Shown here in pieces: positions 49,973-59,470 of a DNA stretch of 64,000 nt. The translations under genes were made by a program, and so were the position numbers. The stretch is from Symsagittifera roscoffensis (Eukaryota > Xenacoelomorpha > Acoela > Convolutidae): the NCBI RefSeq assembly GCF_963678635.1, contig NC_087067.1:24373547-24437546 (forward strand), in the 5' to 3' direction. The notes under the pieces were generated by a model. It was not told where the DNA came from. It saw only the letters and a list, made by a program, of their open reading frames with translations, and ran no database searches. Within the stretch, counting starts at the first letter, position 1. Every line of letters starts with the position of its first letter.

Positions 49973-50566
49973 ATGAAATTGTCCGACAGAAGATATCACT
50001 TGCTCAAGACATCATCTTCAAAAAATCTCCTGATTGCGGATTCTCAAGCACGCCATCTTGATTTTCCAAATTTCAATATCTTGTCCCTACCTGGGGCCCG
50101 AATTGGTGCGGTCCAAAACTTCTTACCCGAGAAAGACAAATTCAACATCATCGCTCTGCTCATCGGCGGAAACGACGCCTTCAACGGAAAAGACCCCTCC
50201 AGTATACCTGCAGGCGACATTGCTGAAGAACTGTCGAAGCTAGCCGAGGAGCTGTGTGAACGAGCCAAAAAAGTTTTCGTCATCGGAATCCCTCATCGTA
50301 GTGAGAACCGAGCTCGATCTGCAAAAATAAACGAATTCCTAAGAAAGATAAAAGGAACTTGGAAGTTTAGAGGAGTGAGTGAAAAAATCCACAGCTCATA
50401 TCATTTGAAAACTGACGAAGTGCACCTCAGTGAAGAAGGTCTGAAGGGCATTAAAAGTATTCTCAAGAATAAAATCTTATACGATAAACATTCGAACATC
50501 TGCAATACAGAAGGACATCTGGTATATTACGAGTGTCGTTTCAAGAACTGTCAGTGCCCCTATTAA
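49973..50566 (+). CDS. LINE ORF: SGNH-type esterase
   Basis: 197 residues. NLLIADSQARHLDF is block I (Ser in ADSQ), NIIALLIGGNDAF is the GxND block, and VHLSEEGL near 157 is the His block. The protein is short but holds all three. A Cys-rich tail (CNTEGHLVYYECRFKNCQC) ends it. The stop is TAA. The next ORF is in another frame 149 nt downstream. Confidence 0.85.
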   Translation: MKLSDRRYHLLKTSSSKNLLIADSQARHLDFPNFNILSLPGARIGAVQNFLPEKDKFNIIALLIGGNDAFNGKDPSSIPAGDIAEELSKLAEELCERAKKVFVIGIPHRSENRARSAKINEFLRKIKGTWKFRGVSEKIHSSYHLKTDEVHLSEEGLKGIKSILKNKILYDKHSNICNTEGHLVYYECRFKNCQCPY

Positions 50567-50581
50567 CGTAAGTAGAAATAG

Positions 50582-50680
50582 TGAACCGCAGGCCTCCCCT
50601 TTTCGGGAACCACCAGGTTTGTCTATTTCTTCTTTTCCCCTGAGTGAGCCACAGGCCTCCCCTTTTCGGGAACCACCAGG
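50582..50680 (+). repeat. Duplicated 36-bp block between LINE ORFs
   Basis: TGAACCGCAGGCCTCCCCTT and following bases (50582-50617) recur at 50645-50680 with two mismatches, 63 bp apart. It lies between the SGNH ORF and the zinc-finger ORF and could matter for translation of the second ORF. Confidence 0.8.
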
Positions 50681-50714
50681 CTTAACTGTTTTTCTTTCCA
50701 TAGTATAAGCAAAA

Positions 50715-51611
50715 ATGGGCAAAAACTGCAAAACATGTAAAAGAGGCTTTGCCAGCAACGAGAAAACATACACTTGTGTCGCATGCAACGCTCAAATGCA
50801 TTTGGAACCAACTTGTGTTGGGTTGTCTCTAGTGGCCATAAATGGAATAAGAGAACTAGGGCCGAATGTCATGTTGCTTTGTAATACTTGTGTGCAAAAT
50901 AATGAACGAGACAACTTTATAAGATGCAAAACCCTGGCCAACATAGACGAGAAGCTCTCAAACATTGATGTAACTGAAAGCCTTAAAAGCATGGAAAGAA
51001 GACTTACCGATTTAGTAGATCAAAAAATTGGAAATGCAATGAAAACGACATGCGATAAAGTGGAAAAAACTTATAGTGCCGTTGTAGCTGCTGAAACCAC
51101 CACCCGGATAAATCAAGCTCAAACCACTCAACATGCTGCCAGATCTAACTCTGATCACAACATAAATCAAAGTTTTAGGATACAAGGGGTCAAAGAGGAC
51201 CCTGAGAAAACAAAAGGAGAAAACCTTGTCCCAACAAATGACGAAGTAAACGAAATACTAGACATAATTGGAGTGAAGCCGAAAATAATAGAACTAAAAC
51301 GACTGGGAAAATTTGATCGTAATCGAATGAAGCCAAGAACACTGCTGGTAACTGTACCTAGCGAACATGAAGCACGACTAGTACTAGCAAAAAGCCGAGA
51401 AAAGCGAGAACAATTGGTCGAAAAAGAGGTCTACCTGCTACCAGCATTGACCAAAGAGAGTGCAGTTAAAGAGAACGAAATCCTTAAGAAACGAAGACAA
51501 CTACTAGATGAAGGCGTTCCTCGCGAAAAGCTGAAAATAAGGAATCTAGAATTGTTCAATGATGGTGTGAAAGTAACTATTGACACTGAAGTTCAGGAAC
51601 CCCAGCATTGA
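50715..51611 (+). CDS. LINE ORF1: PHD-like zinc finger, coiled coil, nucleic-acid-binding C-terminus
   Basis: 298 residues. Cys/His ligands at 5, 8, 21, 24, 29, 34 and a later CNTC pair form a PHD-type finger. Residues ~85-150 are helical or coiled coil. The C-terminal half contains LVTVPSEHEARLVLAKSREK and KKRRQLLDEGVPREKLKIRN, a pattern seen in CR1/Jockey-group ORF1 proteins, which bind element RNA. It ends CAT TGA CTA GGA; the frame stays open into the endonuclease. Confidence 0.85.
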   Translation: MGKNCKTCKRGFASNEKTYTCVACNAQMHLEPTCVGLSLVAINGIRELGPNVMLLCNTCVQNNERDNFIRCKTLANIDEKLSNIDVTESLKSMERRLTDLVDQKIGNAMKTTCDKVEKTYSAVVAAETTTRINQAQTTQHAARSNSDHNINQSFRIQGVKEDPEKTKGENLVPTNDEVNEILDIIGVKPKIIELKRLGKFDRNRMKPRTLLVTVPSEHEARLVLAKSREKREQLVEKEVYLLPALTKESAVKENEILKKRRQLLDEGVPREKLKIRNLELFNDGVKVTIDTEVQEPQH

Positions 51612-51615
51612 CTAG
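51609..51615 (+). promoter_or_regulatory. Leaky stop context UGA-CUAG between ORF1 and ORF2
   Basis: The ORF1 stop is TGA followed by CTAG, the context known from animal genes to give elevated readthrough. ORF2 is in the same frame and has no AUG before about 51937, which is inside the endonuclease domain. Confidence 0.65.
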
Positions 51616-54449
51616 GATTCCTCAACATTCTGCAACTAAATACTAGAAGCCTAATCAACATAGAGAGAAGAACTAAGCTAGCAAATGCAATTGCAGTTGG
51701 AAATTTTAATGTCATATGCTTAAGCGAAACTTGGCTTAACGAGAATATTCAATCATCAGAGCTTTTTCTAAGTGAATATAACATCTATAGATCTGATAGA
51801 GCTATTGTGAGTGGTAAAAACTGTCACGGAGGCAGCCTAATAGCTGTCAAGAATAGTCTAATTACCGAGGACTTATCCACCAAACATGACATTCCTGATT
51901 CATGTGTGCTATGTAGTATAAAACTTCATCAAACTGAAATGATAATTGGCTCATTCTACAATCCGCCAAAAAACAGTAATTACAGATACAAAGTGCATGA
52001 ATTTGAACAACTGATCAAAGCCATTCCTAAAAACAAACCGTTTCTCTTATGTGGGGATTTAAATTTCCCAGAAACAAACTGGAACACCCTCACCAGTACT
52101 GACGAGGAAGAAAACCAAATACTGCAAATTTTTGAAAATGGACTCTTTAGGCAGGCGATAGATTTCCCAACATGTGTGAAGAACATACTAGACGTAGCCT
52201 TCTATCGGAATTGCTATACAAGTGCAGAACAAGATTTTAACGTTTCCAAGATTTATGACTGCTCAGATCACAATGCCATAATGTTGTCTATTGAATGCAC
52301 GGTATCAGAGCCGAAACCATACTTGGAAAATTTTAGAAGTTTTGGAAATGCCGATTTTGAAGGAATAAACAATTTTATAAACGAGAACCCATTTGAACCA
52401 GTATGCCACACAAACATTAACAAAATGCATGAGGAGTACACCCAATATTTGGATGAAATCATTAAGAGTTTTGTGCCTCTCAGAACAAGACATAGGCAAT
52501 CACTTCCACCTTGGATAACAAGTAGCACTTCAAATTTGATCAAAAAGTTACAAACAAAACGGCAATCATGTATACTCAAACCGACCAACTACAGAAGACA
52601 ACAAGTTAAACTGTTTGAAAATTTAGTAACTGAATCATCGGAAGTGGACAGGAAAAACTACCAAGAGGAATTGTTTAGAACACGGAACACTAATGTAATT
52701 TTTAAACACCTAAAGAACTTGAATAAACATACAAGTCTTCCTAAGTTACTCATAAAAGATGAAGTTGAAAGCACAAATCCAAACGAACAAGTCAACATGC
52801 TAAACGACTTCTTTCATTCAGTTTTTAATCCTAAAGAAAGTTTTAGTATTAGAGATATTCAATTTGGAAATCCCTTGTTAACGAATTTTGATATATCGAA
52901 AAAGACAGTAAGTGAGATTTTATCAACTCTGGACGTAACAAAGTCACGCGGCCCAAATGGGTTGCCACCTAGCTTTTTTCAGAAAACGAACCGCAATATA
53001 TGCAAACCGATGAACAAAATTTTGAGAAACGTAAAACGCCTACGAAAAATACCTGATTCATGGAAAACAGCTGCAGTTACTCCTGTTCACAAAAAAGGTG
53101 ACCGAAAATTGGTGAACAACTATCGACCAGTATCGCTATTAAATATTGACAGCAAAGTCCTTGAAAAATGTATATACAAAGACCTGTACCCTTACTTTGC
53201 CTGGTATTTGACGAAACATCAACACGGTTTTACTAAAGGTAGATCAGTTTTGACAAACATGCTCTCCTTCCTGAAAGAAATATATGAAGCGCTTGACAAT
53301 GACTCAAACGCAGAAATTGTAGCAGTCTACACTGACTTTGCAAAAGCCTTTGATAAAGTTCCGCATTTTGATCTACTCAAGAAAGTTGCACTTATAGGAA
53401 TAGGAGGCTGCATGTTAGAGGTACTCTATGACTATTTGAAAAACAGGAAACAGTTTGTACGAGTAGACAATATCAGCTCAAAAGTTTTAGAAGTCACTAG
53501 TGGTGTTCCCCAAGGATCACTTTTAGGACCACTGCTCTTTTGCATTTTTATTAACGACCTACCTGAAGTACTCAAATTCTCTGAACCATATATTTTTGCG
53601 GATGATCTTAAACTACTTTCCATCAAAAAAACATCAATTGAAATTCAAGAAGATCTGGACAAAATTCAGCAGTGGGTAACTGAAAACAAAATGGAATTAG
53701 CACTAGATAAATGTGCAAAAGTAAGTTTTAGGGGCGGAGACGCCAACTCTATGCTTTTTGGTGTAGTGCTTGGAACATCGATGGTTGTGAAAGATCTGGG
53801 AATTTTTGTGTCGGGCGATTTAAGTTGGAAGGTACACATTGAAACAAGATTAAAGAAGGCAAACCAAGTACTGTACCTCCTGAGAAGAAACCTATCAGCA
53901 AAGATAAATACGTTTGTAAAGTTAGGCCTGTATAAGTCACTAATACTCCCAGTGTTATTATACGGACTCTCATGTACACATATATCGAGGGGGGATCAAT
54001 TGCAGTTGGAGCGATTTCAAAAGAAAGCAATCCGGTGGATCACTGGAAATAAAACGGGAGTGTACATCAACGAACTACGCTTGCTAAACATTTTACCCCT
54101 GCCCATGTTCATCCAGCTAAATAACATCTTACTTCTTGCCAGTCTTGATTCTAATGAACGAAATGAAATAGTGTTAAACAGGCGAACCACACGGGCTAGA
54201 AATATAGAAATTTTTGAGATGCGAAAAGTGAGAACGGAAAAAGCGAGAAACGAATTTGTTTTCAGAACCAGTAGGATTGTAAATCGATTAGAACCATATA
54301 TTCATTTTGATAAACGAATCGGCCTCAAGACGAGAATTTTAAACACGATGTGGAAATTTGTAAACGAGAGATTTTCAGAAATGACAACGTGCACGTGGCA
54401 ATTATTCTGTGATTGTATCACGTGCAGAAACAAGTGGACATTGTTTTAG
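51612..54449 (+). CDS. LINE ORF2: AP endonuclease and reverse transcriptase
   Basis: 945 codons from just after the ORF1 stop. The endonuclease motifs are LQLNTRSL, ICLSETWL, LLCGDLNFPETNW and YDCSDHNAIML. RT motifs are RGPNGLPPSFF, NYRPVSLLNI, QHGFTKGRS, TDFAKAFDKVPH (first catalytic Asp), GVPQGSLLGPLLF and YIFADDLKLL (FADD at 53595-53606). The C-terminus carries CDCITC. All key residues are present, so the copy may be active. It nicks target DNA and reverse transcribes its RNA in place. The start is set by the open frame, because no AUG exists upstream of the endonuclease core. It ends TAG, 46 bp before the (CAA)n tail. Confidence 0.92.
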   Translation, partial: LGFLNILQLNTRSLINIERRTKLANAIAVGNFNVICLSETWLNENIQSSELFLSEYNIYRSDRAIVSGKNCHGGSLIAVKNSLITEDLSTKHDIPDSCVLCSIKLHQTEMIIGSFYNPPKNSNYRYKVHEFEQLIKAIPKNKPFLLCGDLNFPETNWNTLTSTDEEENQILQIFENGLFRQAIDFPTCVKNILDVAFYRNCYTSAEQDFNVSKIYDCSDHNAIMLSIECTVSEPKPYLENFRSFGNADFEGINNFINENPFEPVCHTNINKMHEEYTQYLDEIIKSFVPLRTRHRQSLPPWITSSTSNLIKKLQTKRQSCILKPTNYRRQQVKLFENLVTESSEVDRKNYQEELFRTRNTNVIFKHLKNLNKHTSLPKLLIKDEVESTNPNEQVNMLNDFFHSVFNPKESFSIRDIQFGNPLLTNFDISKKTVSEILSTLDVTKSRGPNGLPPSFFQKTNRNICKPMNKILRNVKRLRKIPDSWKTAAVTPVHKKGDRKLVNNYRPVSLLNIDSKVLEKCIYKDLYPYFAWYLTKHQHGFTKGRSVLTNMLSFLKEIYEALDNDSNAEIVAVYTDFAKAFDKVPHFDLLKKVALIGIGGCMLEVLYDYLKNRKQFVRVDNISSKVLEVTSGVPQGSLLGPLLFCIFINDLPEVLKFSEPYIFADDLKLLSIKKTSIEIQEDLDKIQQWVTENKMELALDKCAKVSFRGGDANSMLFGVVLGTSMVVKDLGIFVSGDLSWKVHIETRLKKANQVLYLLRRNLSAKINTFVKLGLYKSLILPVLLYGLSCTHISRGDQLQLERFQKKAIRWITGNKTGVYINELRLLNILPLPMFIQLNNILLLASLDSNERNEIVLNRRTTRARNIEIFEMRKVRTEKARNEFVFRTSRIVNRLEPYIHFDKRIGLKTRILNTMWKFVNERFSEMTTCTWQLFCDCITCRNKWTLF

Positions 54450-54603
54450 AGAAGACGCCGGGACCAAGACTCCCAACAGCAGTGCTGTGAATCCCCAACA
54501 ACAACAACAACAACAACAACAACCACTTTTTTCTCCTTCAATGGACCGTCTTCTAGTAATCGTCGGAGATTCTTTCTTTGGTTCGCAAGTTGTTATTAAG
54601 TGA

Positions 54604-55070
54604 TAGGCCAGGAATTAGTGTAACAAGGCGCTCGTATTTCTTTTTCTCACATGTGTTAAGGGTGTTGATGCTTTGGAACAGGGAGCTAGCTGCTACAATC
54701 TGAAACATTTCGGTAACTCAAAAAAAAAATTGGCCATATTTTACGTATCGATAAAAAAACACTATAAAAATTCCCTATACAATGATGAAAATCATTAGAA
54801 GTGTTTATACTGGTCCTTTAATGGGAAAACAGTTGGACTTTTAAGCTCTTCGTTTTATGGTTTATCACGAATTTACAAGTAAAATTGAAGAAATTTTTGC
54901 TAAAAACTAAATTTCAAACGTTTTCTTAACTATGTGCAAAAACATAGTTGCGAAAACGTTTTTCCAATAAATTGCGCATGAGAGACAAAGTAATCATGAT
55001 TAAAGTGCACATGAGAGGCGTGCACTTGAGAGGCATCCAACTAGACCTATTGGATAAAAAATTGGTGCGT
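54604..55070. other. No gene recognised
   Basis: AT-rich DNA; a 63-bp + frame just before it (54541-54603) reads LLVIVGDSFFGSQVV, reminiscent of an SGNH first block but too short to assign. Confidence 0.35.
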
Positions 55071-55442
55071 ATTCATAGGTCCCAAAATAAAAAATCAGTC
55101 CCCTAGGTCCCAAAATAAAATACCAGCTGCATAATTCCCAAATCTTTTCAATTCGTCTGAAGACTAAATTAGCCGAGTCTCGGTTGAAGGTCGCAGGTGG
55201 GCGCGTTACCTGCGTTAAGGCGATAACCAGCTCTAAATTTTGAATAGAGTCCCAATCTTTGGTGGCAAGCTCTCAAAACGTTGGCGCGACTGCGGCGGTC
55301 ACTATTCTGCAGCTTGAGTTGATGCTGCTTGAACAGTCAATAATTAAACCATAAACTCGGCTCAAATTTCAACCAATCAGAATTCAAGCAGATACATTTT
55401 GGGACTTATGCGACCGATTTTTCATTTTGGGAGCTATGAATA
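55071..55442. repeat. Inverted-repeat (foldback) element
   Basis: ATTCATAGGTCCCAAAATAA (left, from 55071) is mirrored by TTCATTTTGGGAGCTATGAA (to ~55440). A second inner repeat of 'ggtcccaaaataaaa' lies at ~55106. It is probably a MITE; no target duplication is evident. Confidence 0.5.
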
Positions 55443-55652
55443 TTGGGACCTCTGGGAATTCACAAAAAAATTGGCAACACATGGAAACGTCCTAATTTAC
55501 TTGAAATATGATGAATTACTCCCCTTGAATTATGATGAATTCATCACAATTGATAAACATAAGTACGAAGAAGCTAGTTAAGAAGTTAATAGATATCATA
55601 ATAAGGAAGCATAAAATACCCGTGTTATTACCCGAAATTCTCCTAACTAGCT

Positions 55653-55925
55653 TTAGTGATTGTAGCCCTGAATAGAATTATATGAGGCGGTGTGGGGCAT
55701 GTCATAGTTTTGATAATTGCGTGGACGTTGATATGGATGGATCCGATTAACGGAACTATTATGGCTATCGTTATTAAAATTTTGTAGATTATTAGGGCGG
55801 GGTAGGTTGTTAGAGTTTTGGCAATTGAAAGATTTAAGGCAATTTCGCAAAAACGGGACACCATGCTCATCGTTTAGGTGTATTTTGTCCCAATAAAGAA
55901 AGCTCCAGTTGTTGTTGCCTTGATT
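55653..55925 (-). pseudogene. C-terminal fragment of another SGNH-type retroelement ORF
   Basis: The - frame reads NNNWSFLYWDKIHLNDEHG, a clear SGNH last block (D-x-x-H-L-N...G), then a Cys/Asn-rich tail (SFNCQNSNNLPRPNNLQ) to a TAA. The N-terminal part of the domain is missing. Its 5' side is replaced by the LINE fragment at 55932, which probably inserted into it. Confidence 0.6.
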
Positions 55926-55931
55926 ATAGTA

Positions 55932-56405
55932 TTAGCTTCGTCGTCGTCGTAGGGCGTTTTCGAGCATTACTGCCCATTGCCCGCCATATGTATATCTCTC
56001 ACAATTGCTTTCCACTGCGGCCTGTTCAGTGCAGTATCTTTGGCCAAATCGAACCAGCTTGCCTCCCAGTTCTTGTGGGTCATTTTTTGGGGTTTCAAGA
56101 ATGGGCGGAGTTCCTTCTTCACCAACCGTCTCCACGAGTTCTTTACTCCACCGGGGGGTCTCTTCCAGTTGTCGGCTTTCTCAAATTCCAGGCATGCGTT
56201 GGGTATCATGTTGGGTTCCATGCGTAGGGTGTGCCCTAGCCATTTGAGGCGTCTTTGTTGTACGGTGGAACTCATGGTGTCTGTCGGAGCACCAAGGTTT
56301 CTCATGCATCTGCAGTTGAAGGAGTCGAGGCGTTGAGTATCGGATGCCTTGACTGGCCAGGATTCACATCCATACAGCTTAAGTTCGTGTGTTACAGTAG
56401 CTTGT
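55932..56405 (-). mobile_element. 5'-truncated LINE, reverse transcriptase C-terminus only
   Basis: The - frame runs ELKLYGCESWPVKASDTQRL, then RRLKWLGHTLRMEPN, KNSWRRLVKKELRPF and NRPQWKAIVRDI, the tail found after the RT domain in RTE/Jockey-type LINEs. It ends with a (ACG)n 3' tail near 55942. Most of the element is absent, as in typical 5' truncation. Confidence 0.75.
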
Positions 56406-57856
56406 GTTTAAGTTCGTGTTGAAGTGGACTTCTCAAAAACATAAGATGCAAATTTGTATGGTTTTCCAGGTTTTCGTATTATGTGTCGAATGGTAGACTC
56501 AACTTGACGCTTAAAAACAAAAAAGCCCGAACCACGGCTCACAGAAGAACAAAAACAGCAGCAACAACCGATCACAAAAAAACAACAACAACATCAGGAT
56601 TCGTCTCAACCTGTTTTTGGATGGGAATTAATCAACTGCTGTGCGTACAGTGTTGTCCCAAAAGTCCTGCCCATTCACGAGTGAACAGAAAGAATTCGGA
56701 TGGGTGGAACGGGAGTGGTCTGGCTGCCTGGCGAAATCAAACGAGGTTGGGCAACGAAATGTTTGCTAGTACTGTAGTCTGTCTAGAACTGTAGTCTGTC
56801 TCAGTTTGACCCCTGAGAAGGAAAATGTCAGGGCAAAAGTGAAAAGGTTGAAGGTGACTTCGAAAAAAATCGAAAATAACACTGAAAATTTTATTGAAGG
56901 AGAATCGACATTATCGCACAAGAGATGGAATATTTAGAAAAAGGAGAAATAGACGAAAAACAAGAGAAGGACGAATTAAAAGAGAAGAAAGTAATCGAGA
57001 AAGAGAACATTAAAGGGAGTTTTGCACGCACATTAGCATTTCGCGACTCCTCGTTCCGATTGCGAAGCGTTATATCTGCGACATAAAGACGACCTCCTTT
57101 ACTGTTTTGTGTGCGAGAAGAACCGAGAGGATCAAAAAGTGTCGTTGATGCACTGGTGAAAAAAGCAAAAGGCTGCTGGTCTGGCGATGTTATATAACTC
57201 CAACGAGAACAACGATACATGCTCCAAACGGAATAATCGAAATGAAACTGCAGGTGGCGTCAAGAAAAACAAAAAGAGCAATAGTCAAAGTGGTCCTCAG
57301 AGCAATAACAAGGGTCAGAAGAGAGGAGGTGTTGGGAAATAGTTGGGAGGTGCTAGTTTTCTCGAATTTAAGCAACACTTGTTTCGTCAGCTCTGTTGTG
57401 CACACACCGTGGGTCAGGCAGGTCGGTAGTAAAAAAAATGGCTTCTCTCCTACTACAGGAAGAGGGGCGGTTGGTTATTTCTTGGGTACAAAATACCATG
57501 TGCTTAATTTTGAGTTAGTCTTTAATATGGGTGGTTATACGTTGTTTGGTGGCAAAGATATTTGAGAAATTACTACTTTGAGAAAATTGAGTTTTTTTCT
57601 AGTCAAATTAAACATTTTTTTTTGTCGTTCAGCTTCTTATTATCTTTGTATTTTGGCGCAAAATAAGCTCAATGTAATTTTTAGATGTTTAGCTGTTTTG
57701 GGCAGCACTAAATATAAAAAGGATATCCTCAAATTTTGCGTGTATAAGATGTAGGTTTTGCTTAATACAATTCTTGTGAAAGTGTTCACTAGATTATATG
57801 TTTAGTAGTGTATATAATTCATCCTTATGATTCAGTTTGGTTAGGTTATGCTTCAG
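56406..57856. other. No gene recognised; mixed repeats
   Basis: The A/CAA-rich stretch 56510-56600 and the more GC-balanced stretch 56640-56760 may be retroelement debris. Short ORFs on both strands here show no family resemblance. Confidence 0.35.
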
Positions 57857-58034
57857 TTGGCAGAGAGCATGAGTATACGTCTGGAGGGTGAAGGAGACCC
57901 GCCTCTCCAGTTTGAAACACCCCGAAGAATGAGTGAAGACCTGTCTCAACTTCACACTTCCTACTTCAGTCAACAGTCCTAGACGTCAGGACTCCCTCTG
58001 ACTGTGTCGACGAAGTCCTTTTTCGAAAGTCTGT
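57857..58034 (+). CDS. Candidate exon with one in-frame TAG
   Basis: After TATGCTTCAG the frame reads LAESMSIRLEGEGDPPLQFE, continues to SYFSQQS, then TAG (57980-57982), TSGLPLTVSTKSFFES, and a strong donor TGT|GTAAGT. GC content and codon choice look exon-like on both sides of the TAG. It could instead be a terminal exon ending at the TAG, with the donor a coincidence. I do not recognise the protein. Confidence 0.35.
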
Positions 58035-58599
58035 GTAAGTTCTGTCGCATGTATAAGAGTAAGGAAAAACAAGACTCGCAGGAGATGTTTACACAAGCAA
58101 AGCTTTGTTACAGCATGAACTTTCTTTTTTCCAACCTAAGTCGCATATATTGTTGCGACGCAAATATTGTTGCAACACAAAAAAAGGTTGCAACAAAATG
58201 TGTTCATTTTAAAAGTGTTCATTTTGATCAATAATCAGCTATTGAGTCCTGTCAATGCTAAGGATATTAACACAGACTATATTATTACAAATATCTTTTT
58301 AGGCTCAAGGTATCATGGATCTGTAGCGTAGAGGTAGGAAGGAGACCCGCAGGATCGGATGTTTTAATCAACTTCGTCTACTAAATGCGTCGGCTCTATA
58401 AAGTGAGGCATGTTAGTTGGTTTTTTTTTTTCAAATTGACTAGTACTGCTAATGCGTCATAATTGGCTTGCGTCTCTTAGCATTTATGTAGACCCATAAT
58501 TGGCGGCGTCACTTAAGAAATTTTATAGACTCAAAGTTTTTCTCCTTCATTTTATCCCAGTACCTGTTTTCGGTCATTTTTTTGCTTGTGTATGCGAAG

Positions 58600-59470
58600 C
58601 GCAACTCCGCCTCTGGATGTATTAAAGCATGGCTGCTGACACCAGTTAAGTATGGATACTGACACCAGTAAGTCATGCCTGCTGATACCAGTTTAATATG
58701 TACAACTATCGCTTCTGACTGATCTTTCCGATGATAACAAATCCGTTGTTTCCTGGAGATCAATCCAATCTCTATTTCTGATATTGTTGGTTTACTTAAG
58801 CATGGCTGCTGGCACCAGTAAAGCATGGCTGCTGACACCAATTCGATATATGTTAAAACTTTTGCTTCTGTTTTTAAAATTTAAGTTTTTTTCTTAGTTT
58901 TTGACATGGGGTCGTATTTTTTTTTCAAGAGCCTGAATTATTTTCTCGCTTGTGACTTGAAAACGCATGGCGGCTGGCACCAGTAAAGCATGGCTGCTGA
59001 CACCAATTCGATATATGATAAAACTTGTTCTAAAATTAACTTTTTTTCTTAGTTTTGACATGAGGTCGTAATTTTTTTTCAAGAGCTTAAATCGTTTTCT
59101 CGCTTGTGACTTGAAAACGCATGGCGGCTGTCACCAGTAAAGCATGGTTGCTGATACCAATTCGATATATGATAAAACGTTTGCTTCTGTTTTCAAAATT
59201 AACTTTTTTTCTTAGTTTTCGACGTGGGGTCTTATTTTTTTCAAGAGCTTAAATCGTTTTGACGCTTGTGACTTGAAAACCCATGGCGGCTGTCACCAGT
59301 AAAGCATGGCTGCTGATACCAATTCGATATATGATAAAACGTTTGCTTCTGTTTTCAAAAAAAAACTTTTCTTAGATTTTGACATCGGGTCGTAATTTTT
59401 TTTCAAGAGCCTAAATCGTTTTCTTACTTTTGACTTGGAAACGCATGGCGGCTGGCACCAGTTTCATCTG
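58600..59470. repeat. Satellite, ~160-bp period section
   Basis: GCATGGCGGCTG(G/T)CACCAG recurs near 58966, 59119, 59281 and 59443 (spacings 153-162), each followed by 'aagcatggctgctgacaccaattcgatatatgataaaac'. Confidence 0.8.

Larger units (their letters stand above)
49880..54523 (+). mobile_element. CR1/Jockey-like non-LTR retrotransposon (LINE), coding-complete
   Basis: Three ORFs (SGNH esterase; PHD-type zinc finger plus coiled coil; AP endonuclease-RT) are followed by a ~45-bp 3' tail ending in (CAA)n at 54496-54523. All domain motifs are intact. The 5' end is approximate, since no target duplication was found. Domain content is typical of the CR1/L2/Jockey group. Confidence 0.9.

Noticed and set aside
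57242-57565. 107-codon + strand ORF
   Set aside because: No recognised motif, and the - strand also holds an ORF of similar size; not enough to call a gene.
58320-58440. Possible continuation exon after 58034, or a tRNA-derived element ('ggatctgtagcgtagaggtagg')
   Set aside because: Three frames are open over this stretch, so none is favoured; I could not fold it into a tRNA or find convincing A and B boxes.
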